Positions 18,175 to 28,043 of a DNA stretch of 64,000 bases are shown here, in pieces. How positions within the stretch are numbered: position 1 is the first letter of the stretch; every line of letters begins with the position of its first letter. The notes beneath the pieces were generated by a model. That model made no database searches. It worked only from the letters and a program-made list of their open reading frames with translations, and had not been told where the DNA came from. Both the position numbers and the translations under genes were made by a program. This DNA comes from Hymenobacter sp. PAMC 26628 (lineage in GTDB: Bacteria; Bacteroidota; Bacteroidia; Cytophagales; Hymenobacteraceae): the NCBI RefSeq assembly GCF_001562275.1, contig NZ_CP014304.1, positions 186,001 to 250,000 on the forward strand, written 5' to 3'.

Positions 18175-20955
18175 ATGAAAAAACTTACTGCTTTCCTGCT
18201 CGTGCTGGGCTTGCTGCGCATTGGCAGCGCAGTGGCCCAGGTGAGGGTGCAGCACCTGCTTTGCGAAAACCTGGCCGACCCCATCGGCCTCGACGTGGCC
18301 CGGCCGCGCTTCAGCTGGCAGCTGCTGGCGGCCAAAAACCAGCGCGGCGTGCACCAAACCGCCTACGAGGTGCGGGTGGCCGCCTCGGCGGCCGGGCTGG
18401 CCCAAGGGGGCCCCGCCGCGGTGTGGAACTCGGGCAAAGTGGCGTCCGACTCTTCGGTGAACGTGACTTACGCGGGCCGGGCCCTGGAGCCGGGCCGGCG
18501 CTACCACTGGCAGGTGCGGGCCTGGGACGGGGGCGGCAAGCCCTCGGCCTGGAGTGCGCCCGCCTTCTGGCAGGTAGGCCTGCTGACCCCGGCCAACTGG
18601 CGGGCGTCGTGGATTGGCCCTGGCTACGCCGAAGACACTGTGCTGCGGCCCAGCCCGCTGCTGCGCAAGGAGTTTAGGGCGGGCAAAAAGGTGGCGATGG
18701 CCACGGCCTACATCACGGCCCACGGCCTGTACGAGGCGCAAATCAACGGCCGGCGCGTGGGCGATGCCTACCTCACGCCGGGCTGGACGAGCTACCACAA
18801 GCGCTTGGCCTACCAGGCCTACGACGTGACCAGCCTGCTGAAAGAGGGCCCCAACGCGGTGGGCGTGACGCTGGCCAGCGGCTGGTACCGCGGCCTCATT
18901 GGCTACAAGCACGACCGCAACATCTACGGCAAAGACGTGGCCCTGCTGTTTCAGCTCGACCTGACCTACGCCGACGGCACTAAGGAATCGGTGGTGTCGG
19001 ACGGCACGTGGCAAACCAGCAGCGCCGGCCCCGTCCGCTTCGCCGAGCTGCAGCGCGGCGAAACCTACGACGCGCGGATGGAACCGGCGGGCTGGGCGGC
19101 GGCCGGGTACGCGGGCAGCGGCTGGACGGCGGCGCGGGTGCAGAACTACCCAAAGGAAGTGCTTTTTGCCTCTTTCAACGAGCCCGTTCGGAAGCACGAA
19201 ACCTTTAAAGTAGTCAAGGTAACGAAGTCGCCGAAGGGCGAAACCATCTACGACTTCGGCCAGAACTTGGTGGGCTGGGTGCAGGTGCGGGCCCGCGGCA
19301 AGGCCGGCGACAAAATTACGCTTTCGCACTCCGAAGTGCTGGACAAGCGCGGCAACTTCTACCTCGATAACCTACGCTCGGCCTCGGCCGAGGACACGTA
19401 CTACCTGCGCGGCACGGGGTCGGACGAGGCGCTGGAGCCGCACTTCACCTTCCACGGCTTCCGCTACCTGCGCATCGATGCCTACCCGGGGGCCCCTAAG
19501 CCCGAGGATTTTACGGCCGTGGCCCTGTACTCGGACATGCCCGCCACGGGCTCGTTCAGCTGCTCCAACCCGCTCATCAACCAGCTGCAGAGCAACATCC
19601 AGTGGGGCCAGAAGGGAAACTTCCTCGACGTGCCCACCGACTGCCCCCAGCGCGACGAGCGCCTGGGCTGGACCGGCGACGCGGAGGTGTTCAGCCGCAC
19701 GGCGGCCTTTAACCGCAACACCAACAGCTTCTTTGCCAAGTGGCTGCGCGACCTGGCCGCCGACCAGGCCCCCGACGGGGCCGTGCCGTTTGTGATTCCG
19801 GCGCTGGAATTTGCCTCGGGCAAGGTCCCCATCGGGGCCGCCGGCTGGTCCGACGCGGCCACCGTCATTCCCTGGGACCTGTACGCCCTGTTTGGCGACC
19901 GCCGGACGCTGGCCGTGCAGTACCCGAGCATGAAGGCATGGGTGAAGTACATCCAGGACCGGAGCCGGAACGACCTCTGGGACACCGGCTTTCAGTTTGG
20001 CGACTGGCTGGCCTACGACCTGGACGACGACAACGCGGGCCGCTCGGCCGTGACCAGCCACGCCCTGATTGCGCAGTGCTTCTGGGCCCACTCCACCCAA
20101 ATCATGCTCGACGCGGCCACCGTGCTGGGCAAAACCGACGACGTGGCCGCCTACACGGCCCTGCTCCAGCGCATCAAGGCGGCCTTCCTGCGCGAGTACG
20201 TGACGCCCGGCGGGGCCCTGATGTCGAACACCCAGACGGCGTACGTGCTGGCCCTGCACTTCGACATGCTGCCCGAAAACCTGCGCGCCCAGGCCGCTGA
20301 CCGCCTGGCCCTGAACGTGGCCGACTACGACAATCACCTCACCACGGGCTTCCTCGGCACGCCCTACCTATGCCACGTGCTGAGCCGCTTCGGCCACACC
20401 GACGTGGCCTATAAGCTGCTGTTGCAGAAGACCTACCCCTCGTGGCTGTACCCCGTGACGATGGGCGCCACCACCGTGTGGGAGCGCTGGAACTCGATGC
20501 GGCCTGACAGCACGTTCGCCCCGCCGTCCATGACCTCTTTCAACCACTACGCCTACGGGGCCATTGGCCACTGGCTCTACACCACGGTGGCGGGGCTGAA
20601 CGTGGGGGCCCCCGGCTACCACACCTTCACCGTGCGGCCCCAGCCGGGGGGCGGCTTCACCCAGGCCACGGCCCTGCTGACCACCGCGTACGGCCCGGCC
20701 CAGGCCCAATGGCAAACCAGCGGTGACCAGCTGGCCTTCGACGTGACCGTGCCCCCCAACGCCACGGCCACCGTGTACGTGCCCGCCGCCAGCGCCGACG
20801 TGGTGCGCGAGGGCGGCCGGAAGCTCGACGCCGGCAAGGGCCTGCGGGCCGGCCCGGCCGCCGGCGGCTACGTGCCGGTGAGCGTCGGCTCGGGGCAGTA
20901 CCATTTCACCGCGCCCTGGCTGCCCAAAGCCACCGCCGCACTCGGGGCTAGGTAG
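18175..20955 (+). CDS. Alpha-L-rhamnosidase, GH78 (first copy)
   Basis: 926 residues with signal peptide MKKLTAFLLVLGLLRIGSAVA. The N-terminal domain (VRVQHLLCENLADPIGLD) and the two beta-sandwich domains precede a GH78 (alpha/alpha)6 catalytic domain with DCPQRDERLGWTGDAE at about residues 489-504 and TTVWERWNS at about 768. These correspond to the conserved acidic residues of Bacillus and Bacteroides GH78 rhamnosidases. It removes terminal alpha-L-rhamnose from glycosides or pectin-type glycans in the periplasm or outside. The start ATG (18175) is chosen for its signal peptide; upstream in-frame codons are leaderless. It is cotranscribed with susCD. Confidence 0.92.
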   Translation: MKKLTAFLLVLGLLRIGSAVAQVRVQHLLCENLADPIGLDVARPRFSWQLLAAKNQRGVHQTAYEVRVAASAAGLAQGGPAAVWNSGKVASDSSVNVTYAGRALEPGRRYHWQVRAWDGGGKPSAWSAPAFWQVGLLTPANWRASWIGPGYAEDTVLRPSPLLRKEFRAGKKVAMATAYITAHGLYEAQINGRRVGDAYLTPGWTSYHKRLAYQAYDVTSLLKEGPNAVGVTLASGWYRGLIGYKHDRNIYGKDVALLFQLDLTYADGTKESVVSDGTWQTSSAGPVRFAELQRGETYDARMEPAGWAAAGYAGSGWTAARVQNYPKEVLFASFNEPVRKHETFKVVKVTKSPKGETIYDFGQNLVGWVQVRARGKAGDKITLSHSEVLDKRGNFYLDNLRSASAEDTYYLRGTGSDEALEPHFTFHGFRYLRIDAYPGAPKPEDFTAVALYSDMPATGSFSCSNPLINQLQSNIQWGQKGNFLDVPTDCPQRDERLGWTGDAEVFSRTAAFNRNTNSFFAKWLRDLAADQAPDGAVPFVIPALEFASGKVPIGAAGWSDAATVIPWDLYALFGDRRTLAVQYPSMKAWVKYIQDRSRNDLWDTGFQFGDWLAYDLDDDNAGRSAVTSHALIAQCFWAHSTQIMLDAATVLGKTDDVAAYTALLQRIKAAFLREYVTPGGALMSNTQTAYVLALHFDMLPENLRAQAADRLALNVADYDNHLTTGFLGTPYLCHVLSRFGHTDVAYKLLLQKTYPSWLYPVTMGATTVWERWNSMRPDSTFAPPSMTSFNHYAYGAIGHWLYTTVAGLNVGAPGYHTFTVRPQPGGGFTQATALLTTAYGPAQAQWQTSGDQLAFDVTVPPNATATVYVPAASADVVREGGRKLDAGKGLRAGPAAGGYVPVSVGSGQYHFTAPWLPKATAALGAR

Positions 20956-21004
20956 GGCCCCGGAGCCCCGCAAGGCAGTAGTTTTCATCCTGTACTACTT
21001 TTTG

Positions 21005-23761
21005 ATGCTTGGATTTCGCGTGCGATTCGTCGGTTGGTTGCCTAAGGGTTGGCGCGTGGTGCTCGTTGGTGCCGGCCTGCTGCCGGGCCCCCCGGCGGCC
21101 CGGGCCGCTGGGGGGGCCGGCGCGCCCACCGATTTGCGGTGCGAATACTTCACCAACCCCCTGGGCCTCGACGCGCCCCAGCCCCGCCTGACCTGGCGGC
21201 TGGCCGACGGCCGGCGCGGGGCGGCGCAAACCGCCTACCAGCTCACCGTGGGCCCCGACTCGGGGGCCGTGGCCCGGGGCGGGGGCGGGGCCTGGACGTC
21301 GGGGCGGGTGGCGTCGGCCCGGCAGCTGATGGCCTACGCGGGGCCGGCGCTGCGGCCGTTCACCAAGTACTACTGGCGGGTGCGGGCCTGGGACCAGGCC
21401 CGCACCGGGGGCCCGGCGAGCCCGGTGGCCAGCTTCGAAACCGGCCTGATGGCCCAAAAGAACTGGCAGGGCGCCTGGATCAGCGACTCGCGCGACATCA
21501 ACCTCAAACCCGCCCCCTACTTCCGCACCACGTTTGCGCTGCCCGCGGGCGTGACCAAGGCGCGGGCTTACATCGCCGTGGCCGGCTTGTACGAGCTGTA
21601 CCTCAACGGCCGCAAGGTGGGCAACCACCGCCTCGACCCGATGTACACCCGCTTTGACCGGCGCACGCTCTACGTCACCTACGACGTGACGCCCTACCTG
21701 CACCCCGGCCAAAACGCGGTGGGCGTGCTGCTCGGCAACGGCTGGTACAACCACCAGTCCACGGCCGTGTGGTACTTCCACGAAGCACCCTGGCGCAACC
21801 GGCCCGCGTTCTGCCTCGACCTGCGCCTGACCGGGGCCGATGGGCAGGTGACGACCGTCACCTCCGGCACCAATTGGAAAACGGCCCTGGGGCCCCTGGT
21901 GTTCAACAGCATCTACACCGCCGAGCACTACGACGCCCGCCTGGAGCAGCCGGGCTGGAACACGGTGGGCTTCGACGACGCCCAGTGGAAGCCCGTGACG
22001 CTGCGGGCCGCGCCGTCCACCAACATCGTGGCCCAGGCCCTGGCGCCCATCCGCAACGTGGAGGCGGTGCCGGCGCAAAGCGTGGCCCGGCTCAACGACA
22101 CGACCTACGTATTCGACCTGGGCCGCAACATTGCCGGCGTCAGCCAGATTCGAGCCCGGGGCCCCGCTGGCACCGTGCTGCGCCTCAAGCACGGCGAGCG
22201 GCGCTACCCCAACGGCCACGTCGACCAGTCGAACATCGACGTGCATTACCGGCCCACTGATACGAGCGACCCGTTTCAGACGGATATTTTCACGCTCGGT
22301 GGCCGGGGCGGCGAGGAAACGTTCATGCCGCTCTTCAACTACAAGGGGTTTCAGTACGTGGAGGTGACGAGCAGCCAGCCCGTGGCGCTGACGGCGGGCA
22401 GCCTCACCGGCTATTTCATGCACAGCGACGTGGCGGCGGTGGGCCAGGTGAAATCGTCGAACCCGACCATCGACAAAATCTGGTGGGCCACCAACAACTC
22501 GTACCTGTCCAACCTGTTCGGCTACCCCACCGACTGCCCGCAACGCGAGAAAAACGGCTGGACCGGCGACGCCCACATTGCCAGCGAAACCGGCCTCTAC
22601 AACTTCGACGGCATCACCATTTACGAAAAATGGCTGGCCGACCACCGCGACGAGCAGCAGCCCAACGGCGTGCTGCCCTCCATTATCCCCAGCGACGGCT
22701 GGGGCTACGAGTGGGGCAACGGCCCCGACTGGACCAGCACCATCGCCATTATTCCCTGGAATATTTACCTGTTCTACGGCGATTCAAAGCTGCTTGCCGA
22801 TTGCTACGGCAACCTCAAGCGCTACGTCGACCACCTCGACAATATCAGCCCCTCCGGCCTGACCGCCTGGGGCCTGGGCGACTGGGTGCCAGTGAAATCC
22901 AAGTCGCCGGTGGAACTGACCTCCTCGGTCTACTACTTCACCGACGCCACCATTCTGGCCAAAGCTGCGCAGCTGCTGGGCCACCCCGCTGACCACGCCC
23001 GCTACGCCGCGCTGGCCCAAAAAATCCGGGCCGCCATCAACGCCAAGTACCTCAATAGGCAAACCAACCTCTACGGCCACGGCGTGCAAACCGAGTTGAG
23101 CGTGCCGCTCTACTGGGGCGTGGTGCCCGACGAGCTGCGGGCAAAAGTAGCCGCCAACCTGGCCCACCGCGTGGCCGCCGACAACTTCCACCTCGACGTG
23201 GGCCTGCTCGGCACCAAGGCCATTCTGGGGGCCCTGAGCGACAACGGCCAGGCCGACGTGGCCTACCGCCTGGCTGCCCAGGAAACCTACCCCTCCTGGG
23301 GCTGGTGGATGGCCAATGGCGCCACCACGCTCTACGAAAACTGGCCCATCGACGCCAAAAGCGATATTTCGCTTAACCACATCATGTTCGGCGAAATCGG
23401 GGCCTGGCTTTACAAGGGGCTAGGCGGCATCCAGCCCGACCCGCAGCAGCCGGGCTTCAAAAACGTGTTGCTCACGCCCCACTTCGTGGCGGGCCTTGAC
23501 CACTTCGCGGCCACCCATGAGGGCCCTTACGGCACTATTCTTTCGGCTTGGCAACGCAACGGAACCGTCCTTTCCTACACCGTTACAGTGCCACCCAATG
23601 CCACGGCCACCCTCACGCTGCCCGTAGCTGCCGGTCAGGCGGTGTACGAGGCTAGCAAACCACTGGCGACCTCTTCGGCGAATATTCGCGTAATACAGGC
23701 GACGGGACAGCTCCAGCAGTACCAGTTGGCCGCGGGCACTTATAAGTTGGCTATTCGATAG
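21005..23761 (+). CDS. Alpha-L-rhamnosidase, GH78 (second, divergent copy)
   Basis: 918 residues, starting [10 protein letters not shown] with a less regular signal region ending near ARAAGG. It shares the domain plan of its neighbour ([23 protein letters not shown]; catalytic-domain motifs [17 protein letters not shown] at about 509 and [10 protein letters not shown] at about 776). The catalytic loop reads REKNGW instead of RDERLGW, so the two are different GH78 subgroups and probably act on different linkages or aglycones. It starts 49 bases after the first rhamnosidase and is the last gene of the operon. The IS remnant beginning 57 bases later marks the end of the block. Confidence 0.9.
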   Translation: MLGFRVRFVGWLPKGWRVVLVGAGLLPGPPAARAAGGAGAPTDLRCEYFTNPLGLDAPQPRLTWRLADGRRGAAQTAYQLTVGPDSGAVARGGGGAWTSGRVASARQLMAYAGPALRPFTKYYWRVRAWDQARTGGPASPVASFETGLMAQKNWQGAWISDSRDINLKPAPYFRTTFALPAGVTKARAYIAVAGLYELYLNGRKVGNHRLDPMYTRFDRRTLYVTYDVTPYLHPGQNAVGVLLGNGWYNHQSTAVWYFHEAPWRNRPAFCLDLRLTGADGQVTTVTSGTNWKTALGPLVFNSIYTAEHYDARLEQPGWNTVGFDDAQWKPVTLRAAPSTNIVAQALAPIRNVEAVPAQSVARLNDTTYVFDLGRNIAGVSQIRARGPAGTVLRLKHGERRYPNGHVDQSNIDVHYRPTDTSDPFQTDIFTLGGRGGEETFMPLFNYKGFQYVEVTSSQPVALTAGSLTGYFMHSDVAAVGQVKSSNPTIDKIWWATNNSYLSNLFGYPTDCPQREKNGWTGDAHIASETGLYNFDGITIYEKWLADHRDEQQPNGVLPSIIPSDGWGYEWGNGPDWTSTIAIIPWNIYLFYGDSKLLADCYGNLKRYVDHLDNISPSGLTAWGLGDWVPVKSKSPVELTSSVYYFTDATILAKAAQLLGHPADHARYAALAQKIRAAINAKYLNRQTNLYGHGVQTELSVPLYWGVVPDELRAKVAANLAHRVAADNFHLDVGLLGTKAILGALSDNGQADVAYRLAAQETYPSWGWWMANGATTLYENWPIDAKSDISLNHIMFGEIGAWLYKGLGGIQPDPQQPGFKNVLLTPHFVAGLDHFAATHEGPYGTILSAWQRNGTVLSYTVTVPPNATATLTLPVAAGQAVYEASKPLATSSANIRVIQATGQLQQYQLAAGTYKLAIR

Positions 23762-23817
23762 CATAGCAAGGTGTTAATGAGCAAGCAGCAAAGCGCGCTA
23801 AACTACTTATAGCGGTT

Positions 23818-24440
23818 TCATGAGCGGTTTACGTGATAGGCGCAATGATTAAACCACGCTTTCGCATCGGGGTCAGTAATCCAGGCGATGGCGGGGTGTA
23901 GGGCTTCTTGCAGCGCTCCGCGGGTACGCGCCTGGGCGTGGCGCAGCTTGGTTTTGAGCTTGCTCCCGGCCTGCTCGATGGGGGTGAAGTCGGGCGAGTA
24001 GGGGGGCAGAAACAGTACTTCTACGCCGCGCCGGGCCAGCCACTCGCCTAATCCGGGGAGGTGGTGCACCCGCAGGTTGTCGAGCACCAGCACGTCCCCG
24101 CGCCGTAGCTGCGGGGCCAGGATGCGGGCGATATAAAGGGGAAAGCGGTGCTGATTCAAGGGCCCTTCCAGCACGTGTGCCCCGTGCAGCCCGCGCACGG
24201 ACAAGGCGCCAATCAACGTGAGGGAGCGGGCCGGGCGGCGCAACGGCACGGCCCCCCCCACGCGCCGTCCGCCCCGGGCCCGGCCATAGCGCCGCGCGTA
24301 GCCCAGGCGCCGGCCGGTCTCGTCGAGAAAATGAAAGCGGGCCACGTCGGGGCGTTGCGCGAGGGCCTCGACGTGCGCGCTGCGCAAGGTGTGTACCCGT
24401 GGCGTGCAGGCTTTTTTTTGCGTCGCCAGCCTTGGCCTTG
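23818..24440 (-). pseudogene. IS630-family transposase remnant
   Basis: Only the DDE half survives: FHFLDETGRRLGYARRYGR (first Asp), DVLVLDNLRVHHLPGL (second Asp) and LPPYSPDFTPIEQAGSK (Glu), ending at 23818. Upstream the frame breaks near a run of eight A (about 24414-24421), where a KKSLHAT-type segment lies in another frame, and soon meets a stop. No helix-turn-helix domain follows to the right. Part of the left end can be seen (GAAACCGCT on the minus strand near 23812-23820), but no matching right end, so the element is truncated. Confidence 0.7.
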
Positions 24441-24669
24441 GTTAAAAGTTTGGTCCAAAAGTTAAACGGGCGGGTTGTTCGCTGCTTATTTGCGGTGCGC
24501 GTGGATGACCACGTTGCGGTGGCGTAAGTACTTGTAAAGGGTCGGAATTGCGGACGGAGGGTTGCAATCTGAGTAGAAGCGCAAAAAAACCCTACCAGCG
24601 ATGCCAATCGGGTCATCCGTGCCCTTCGGGCAATGACCCCGGTTTGGGTCGGATAATAATCGTTGGCAG

Positions 24670-25101
24670 TTAAGCCGAAAGGTGAAGCACTACTTCTGCC
24701 GGGATGTGCAAGATGGTGTGGAGGCGGCGGGCAAAATCGAGGTTCATCTCGCGCTTGCCTTTCATCAATTCTGACAGCCGTGGCTCGGTCACATGCAAAA
24801 TTTCCGCCAGTTGGCGCTGCCGAATCCGGCGCTTGAACATTTCGACCTCCAAAATGCCCCGCAGGGTGTGGGGCGGCTGGGGCCGGTGGCCGGCGGCTTC
24901 TTCGTAAGCCGCCACCGCGTCGGCCAGTGCTTCCAAGGCCGGGTTGTCGGCCGCGTCCGGGGCTTGGTTCCACACGATGAGTTGGTTGATCGCCGCTTCG
25001 TGTTCCTCGGCGTTGGTGACACGAATCGTCGTGACGGGGGCGGTGCGGCTGGCGGTGGGGGCGACGGTTGGCACGGCAGTGGGGGCGGCGGTTGGGGACA
25101 T
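24670..25101 (-). CDS. higA: HigA-type antitoxin (XRE helix-turn-helix)
   Basis: 143 residues. The first 25 are a repetitive Pro/Thr/Ala tract (TAAPTAVPTVAPTAS), probably an artefact of start choice or a disordered tail. The central part resembles HigA-type antitoxins (AEEHEAAINQLIVWNQAPDAADNPALEALADAV). The C-terminal XRE helix-turn-helix is RQRQLAEILHVTEPRLSELMKGKREMNL. It would neutralise the HigB toxin encoded 40 bases upstream and repress the operon. A Met start further in is possible. It lies in an IS-rich zone, as is usual for mobile toxin-antitoxin loci. Confidence 0.85.
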   Translation of the reverse strand: MSPTAAPTAVPTVAPTASRTAPVTTIRVTNAEEHEAAINQLIVWNQAPDAADNPALEALADAVAAYEEAAGHRPQPPHTLRGILEVEMFKRRIRQRQLAEILHVTEPRLSELMKGKREMNLDFARRLHTILHIPAEVVLHLSA

Positions 25102-25141
25102 GGCGAGGGGGCGGTAGCGGGGTAAGTCGATCGGGCAAGGA

Positions 25142-25444
25142 CTACAAGACAGTAATCTGTTTTTTCGCTAGCTTGGAGTATTGGGCGTGGGTGTAAATGC
25201 CCCGAATGTAGACCTGCTTGGTCGGAAAGAAAATCATGGCAATCACGCGGTAGTGGTTGCCTTTGATGTTGAAGACGTAGCGGTTATCCGCGATGTAATC
25301 GGTCGCGGGCATGTCCTGTTTCAACTCGTTCAGGTTGGACCATTGCGCAAATTCAACCTGCGCAAACCAGGTGTTCAATTCCTCTCGTGCTTGGGCATTG
25401 GCATTTCCGTACTCCGTAATGGTTTTCTTGCTGAATACGCGCAT
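25142..25444 (-). CDS. higB: HigB-type mRNA interferase toxin
   Basis: 100 residues matching the HigB toxin family (RelE-like fold): MRVFSKKTITEYGNANAQAREELNTW at the start, DNRYVFNIKGNHYRVIAMIFF in the middle and a YIRGIYTHAQY strand near the end. It cleaves mRNA in translating ribosomes when unopposed. The order toxin-then-antitoxin (higB before higA on the minus strand) is the hallmark of higBA operons. The gene seems intact, with no frameshift. The 240 bases upstream, to the DUF885 gene start, hold no other gene. Confidence 0.9.
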   Translation of the reverse strand: MRVFSKKTITEYGNANAQAREELNTWFAQVEFAQWSNLNELKQDMPATDYIADNRYVFNIKGNHYRVIAMIFFPTKQVYIRGIYTHAQYSKLAKKQITVL

Positions 25445-25684
25445 GCAACAGGTGAGCGAGGTACGGAAGCAGGAGGGGTCAAGACAACACGGCGTACACG
25501 CACTGCATACACCGCTTACCCCAAAGGTATATCAAAAGTTTACCGATTGCGAAATTTATTTACTAAAAACAGAATCTAATGGCGCAACGTAATCCAGTGA
25601 GAATACCTGTTCACTGAAAGGAGTGTATAAATATGTGTTGGCGTGGCGTGATAGAATACGGACTCCATTGGCCTACCTTTCCAA

Positions 25685-26644
25685 ATGCGAATACCCTTCC
25701 GCTTTCTCCGCACCTGCCTCCCCACCGTCGTGTGCGCGCTACTGGCCCTGGCCGCCACCGGCTACACCCCGACGCCCGATTTGATACTTACAAAAACCAG
25801 TTTCTGCTGGCGCTGTGGCGCCAAGAGCCGGGACTGGCGACCACCAAGGGGTACCACAAGTACGACTCGCTGCTGGTGATTCCCGACGCGGCCCAGCGCC
25901 AGCGCGACGCCACCTTTGCTAAGAAGAACCTGACCACGCTCGGCACATTTGACCTGGCCCGCCTCTCGCCGGCCAACCAGATTGACCTGCGCCTGCTGCG
26001 CAACGAGCTACGCGCCCGGCGCTGGTACGCCGACACGCTGCGGGAGTGGCAGTGGAACCCCGCCACCTACAACCTGGGCAGCGCCGTGGCCCCGCTGCTC
26101 AACGGCCGGTACTACCGCCTCGACCGGCGCCTGCGCAACATTTCCGACAAAATCAGCCACGCCGCTGCCTACTACGCCGCGGCCAAGGCCAACATCAGCA
26201 CCCCCGCCAAGGAGCACACCGAATTGGCGCTGCAACAACTGGCGGGCGGCCTGGCCGTATTTGGCCCGACCCTGGCCGACTCGGTGCAGCAGTCGGGCCT
26301 GAGTGCGGCCGAAAAGCAAGCCTTCATGGCCCGCGTGGCCGCCACCCGGCAAGCCATGCAAGGGTACCTGGACTTTCTGAAAAACGAAGTATTGCCGGCG
26401 GGCAAATTCCGCTCCTTCCGCATCGGCAAAGCGCTGTTCGACCAAAAATTTGCCTACGACATTCAGTCGCCGTTTCCCGCCGAGGCGGTGTACCGGCCAC
26501 AAAACCGACCTGCTGCACGACATGGGCCGGCGGGCTGCCCGGCTCTACCCCACGTACCTGCCCGGCCAGAAGGCCCCCGCCGACACGTTGGCCCTGATTG
26601 CGGCCGTCCTCGACCAGCTCAGCCGGAAGCACGCCGCACTTTGA
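25685..26644 (+). pseudogene. DUF885-family protein, 5' fragment (frameshifted, IS-interrupted)
   Basis: ATG 25685 opens a signal-peptide-like start (MRIPFRFLRTCLPTVVCALL). The reading frame shifts near 25770-25780 into RFDTYKNQFLLALW and on through a helical DUF885 N-terminal region. It shifts again near 26490-26500 into TDLLHDMGRRAARLYPTYLP, ending prematurely at TGA 26642-26644 where the IS110 element begins. The remainder of the gene resumes at about 28044. Two frameshifts plus an insertion make it a clear pseudogene. The intact family consists of secreted predicted metal-dependent peptidase-like proteins. Confidence 0.8.
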
Positions 26645-26740
26645 GATACTGTGATAAAAAGCAAGAAATCGGACAAGTTTTTTACCTTTGGAACTCCTAA
26701 AGGAGGACCTTCGGGTTCATCCTGTGTAGCCTCGGCCCGT

Positions 26741-27808
26741 TTACGTGGCCGGGGCTACTTCTTTTACAGCAGCACGGGCCGGGTGATACTGGGGGTCGTA
26801 AGGCCGGTCGTTTTTCCAGAGCGAGTAGCAGAGCAGCAAGAGCTTGCGCATGACGGCAATCACGCCGGGCTTGCCGCTGGGCTGACGGGCCCGCAAGCGG
26901 GCGTAGAAGGCTTTTTGCTGGGGATTGTAGCGTAGACTGCTCACGGCCGGCAAGTAGAGGGCCGTGCGCAGGCGCACGTTTCCTCGCCGGGAAATGCGCG
27001 TGGCCAGCGCCGAGAGGCCACGCTGTCGCTGGACCACGTCCAGCCCGGCGTAGGAGGCGAGCTGGCGCTCGTTTTCCACCAGGACAAAGCCGTTGGTTTC
27101 GGCCACCGCGACGATGGCCGTGGTCAGGCCGATGCCCGGAATGCTGGTCAGGTGGGCCAGCTTGCGGGCCAGTTCCGGCTCGGCTTCGAGCAGTGCGGCC
27201 AGGTCCTGGTCCACGGCTTTTAGTTGCTGGACAATGCGTTGTTGTTGAGCCGCCAGGCGTTCCAGGGTGCGGGTGTCGGGTTGGTAGCTGTGCTGGTAGG
27301 CGTGGCACCGGGTTTTGAGCCGGCCGCCTTGGTCGCTCAGGCGTTGGCGCTCGCGGGCCAAGGCCCGCAGCTGGCGCAGGGCGGGCGTGGGCGGCTGCCA
27401 GGCGGGCAAGGCCCGCTCCAGGCCCAGGCGGCAGAGCAGGCGGGCGTCGAGTTGGTCGGTCTTGCGCTTGAGTTCGGTGCGCTGGGCAAAGTGTTTGACT
27501 TTGTTGGGCAGCAGCACGCTCAGGGCCTGCGCGTTATCGGCCAGAAAATAGGCCAGCGCTTCGTAATAGACGCCCGTGGCCTCGACCACGAACCAGCGCG
27601 GGGCCGGGGCTACTTGCTGCCGAGCCGACCAGGCCAGCAGGGCCGTGAAGCCGGCCAGCGTGTTGGCAAACGTGGCTTCTTGGCCGAAGCGCAGCTGCTG
27701 GCTGGCTTCGATGCGGCCGAAGCAGGCCACGAACGTGTCTTTGGCAATGTCGATGCCCACGACGTACTTGAGCGGGGCGGTGGGGGAAGGAACAGTGGGC
27801 ATGGGCAC
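26741..27808 (-). CDS. IS110-family DEDD transposase
   Basis: 355 residues. The N-terminal RuvC-like DEDD domain shows YVVGIDIAKDTFVACFG (Asp at about 17), FVVEATGVYYEALAY (Glu) and KRKTDQLDARLLCRLG (two Asp). The C-terminal Transposase_20 domain shows LTSIPGIGLTTAIVAVAE and SYAGLDVVQRQRG, with the serine-bearing region GLSALATRISRRGNVRLR. IS110 recombinases use a bridge RNA encoded in the non-coding ends to pair donor and target DNA. The frame is complete and undamaged, in contrast to the other transposases here, so this is the element most likely to be active. Confidence 0.93.
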   Translation of the reverse strand: MPMPTVPSPTAPLKYVVGIDIAKDTFVACFGRIEASQQLRFGQEATFANTLAGFTALLAWSARQQVAPAPRWFVVEATGVYYEALAYFLADNAQALSVLLPNKVKHFAQRTELKRKTDQLDARLLCRLGLERALPAWQPPTPALRQLRALARERQRLSDQGGRLKTRCHAYQHSYQPDTRTLERLAAQQQRIVQQLKAVDQDLAALLEAEPELARKLAHLTSIPGIGLTTAIVAVAETNGFVLVENERQLASYAGLDVVQRQRGLSALATRISRRGNVRLRTALYLPAVSSLRYNPQQKAFYARLRARQPSGKPGVIAVMRKLLLLCYSLWKNDRPYDPQYHPARAAVKEVAPAT

Positions 27809-27814
27809 GGGGTA

Positions 27815-28040
27815 AAAAAGGTGGAAAGCAACCAGCCGGTCTGGTTTTCACCGCAACTCTCCTTGTACAAATGCGGGATGCCACCAGCGCCAGGGCCGGG
27901 CTCCCTCCATACTGTTCAGTCTTCAGGCAAAAACGGGAAACGGGGCACAAACTCTCACTCGCAACGTCGACGCCAAAGCGCCGCATTTAGGGATAGGCGG
28001 TGACCCCGTTTCCTTTTCCGGCTCCCCTCAAGATAGGGCA
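27815..28040 (-). ncRNA. Candidate IS110 bridge RNA region (5' non-coding end)
   Basis: About 230 non-coding bases precede the transposase start, the place where IS110-group elements encode their bridge RNA. The segment can fold. GGAAACGGGG (27936-27945) pairs perfectly with CCCCGTTTCC (28004-28013), extended by CAC/GTG across one bulged A, leaving an apical region of about 50 bases. A second small hairpin is ACCAG-CCGGT-CTGGT at 27831-27845. The RNA limits, target-binding loop and donor-binding loop cannot be assigned by eye; the call rests on position plus foldability. Confidence 0.4.
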
Positions 28041-28043
28041 GTA

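Larger units (their letters stand above)
26645..28043. mobile_element. IS110-family insertion sequence
   Basis: The element interrupts the DUF885 coding sequence: codons stop making sense at about 26642 and resume at about 28044-28050. It holds one DEDD transposase on the minus strand, with about 235 non-coding bases on its 5' side and about 95 on its 3' side. As expected for IS110, no terminal inverted repeats or clear target duplication are visible, so the ends are estimates to within about ten bases. A strong hairpin (26726-26758) spans the transposase stop codon. Confidence 0.75.

Noticed and set aside
23873..25138. A 421-codon minus-strand frame over higA and the IS630 remnant
   Set aside because: It is Arg/Pro-rich, out of frame with both recognisable proteins and starts in the repetitive 5' tract of higA.
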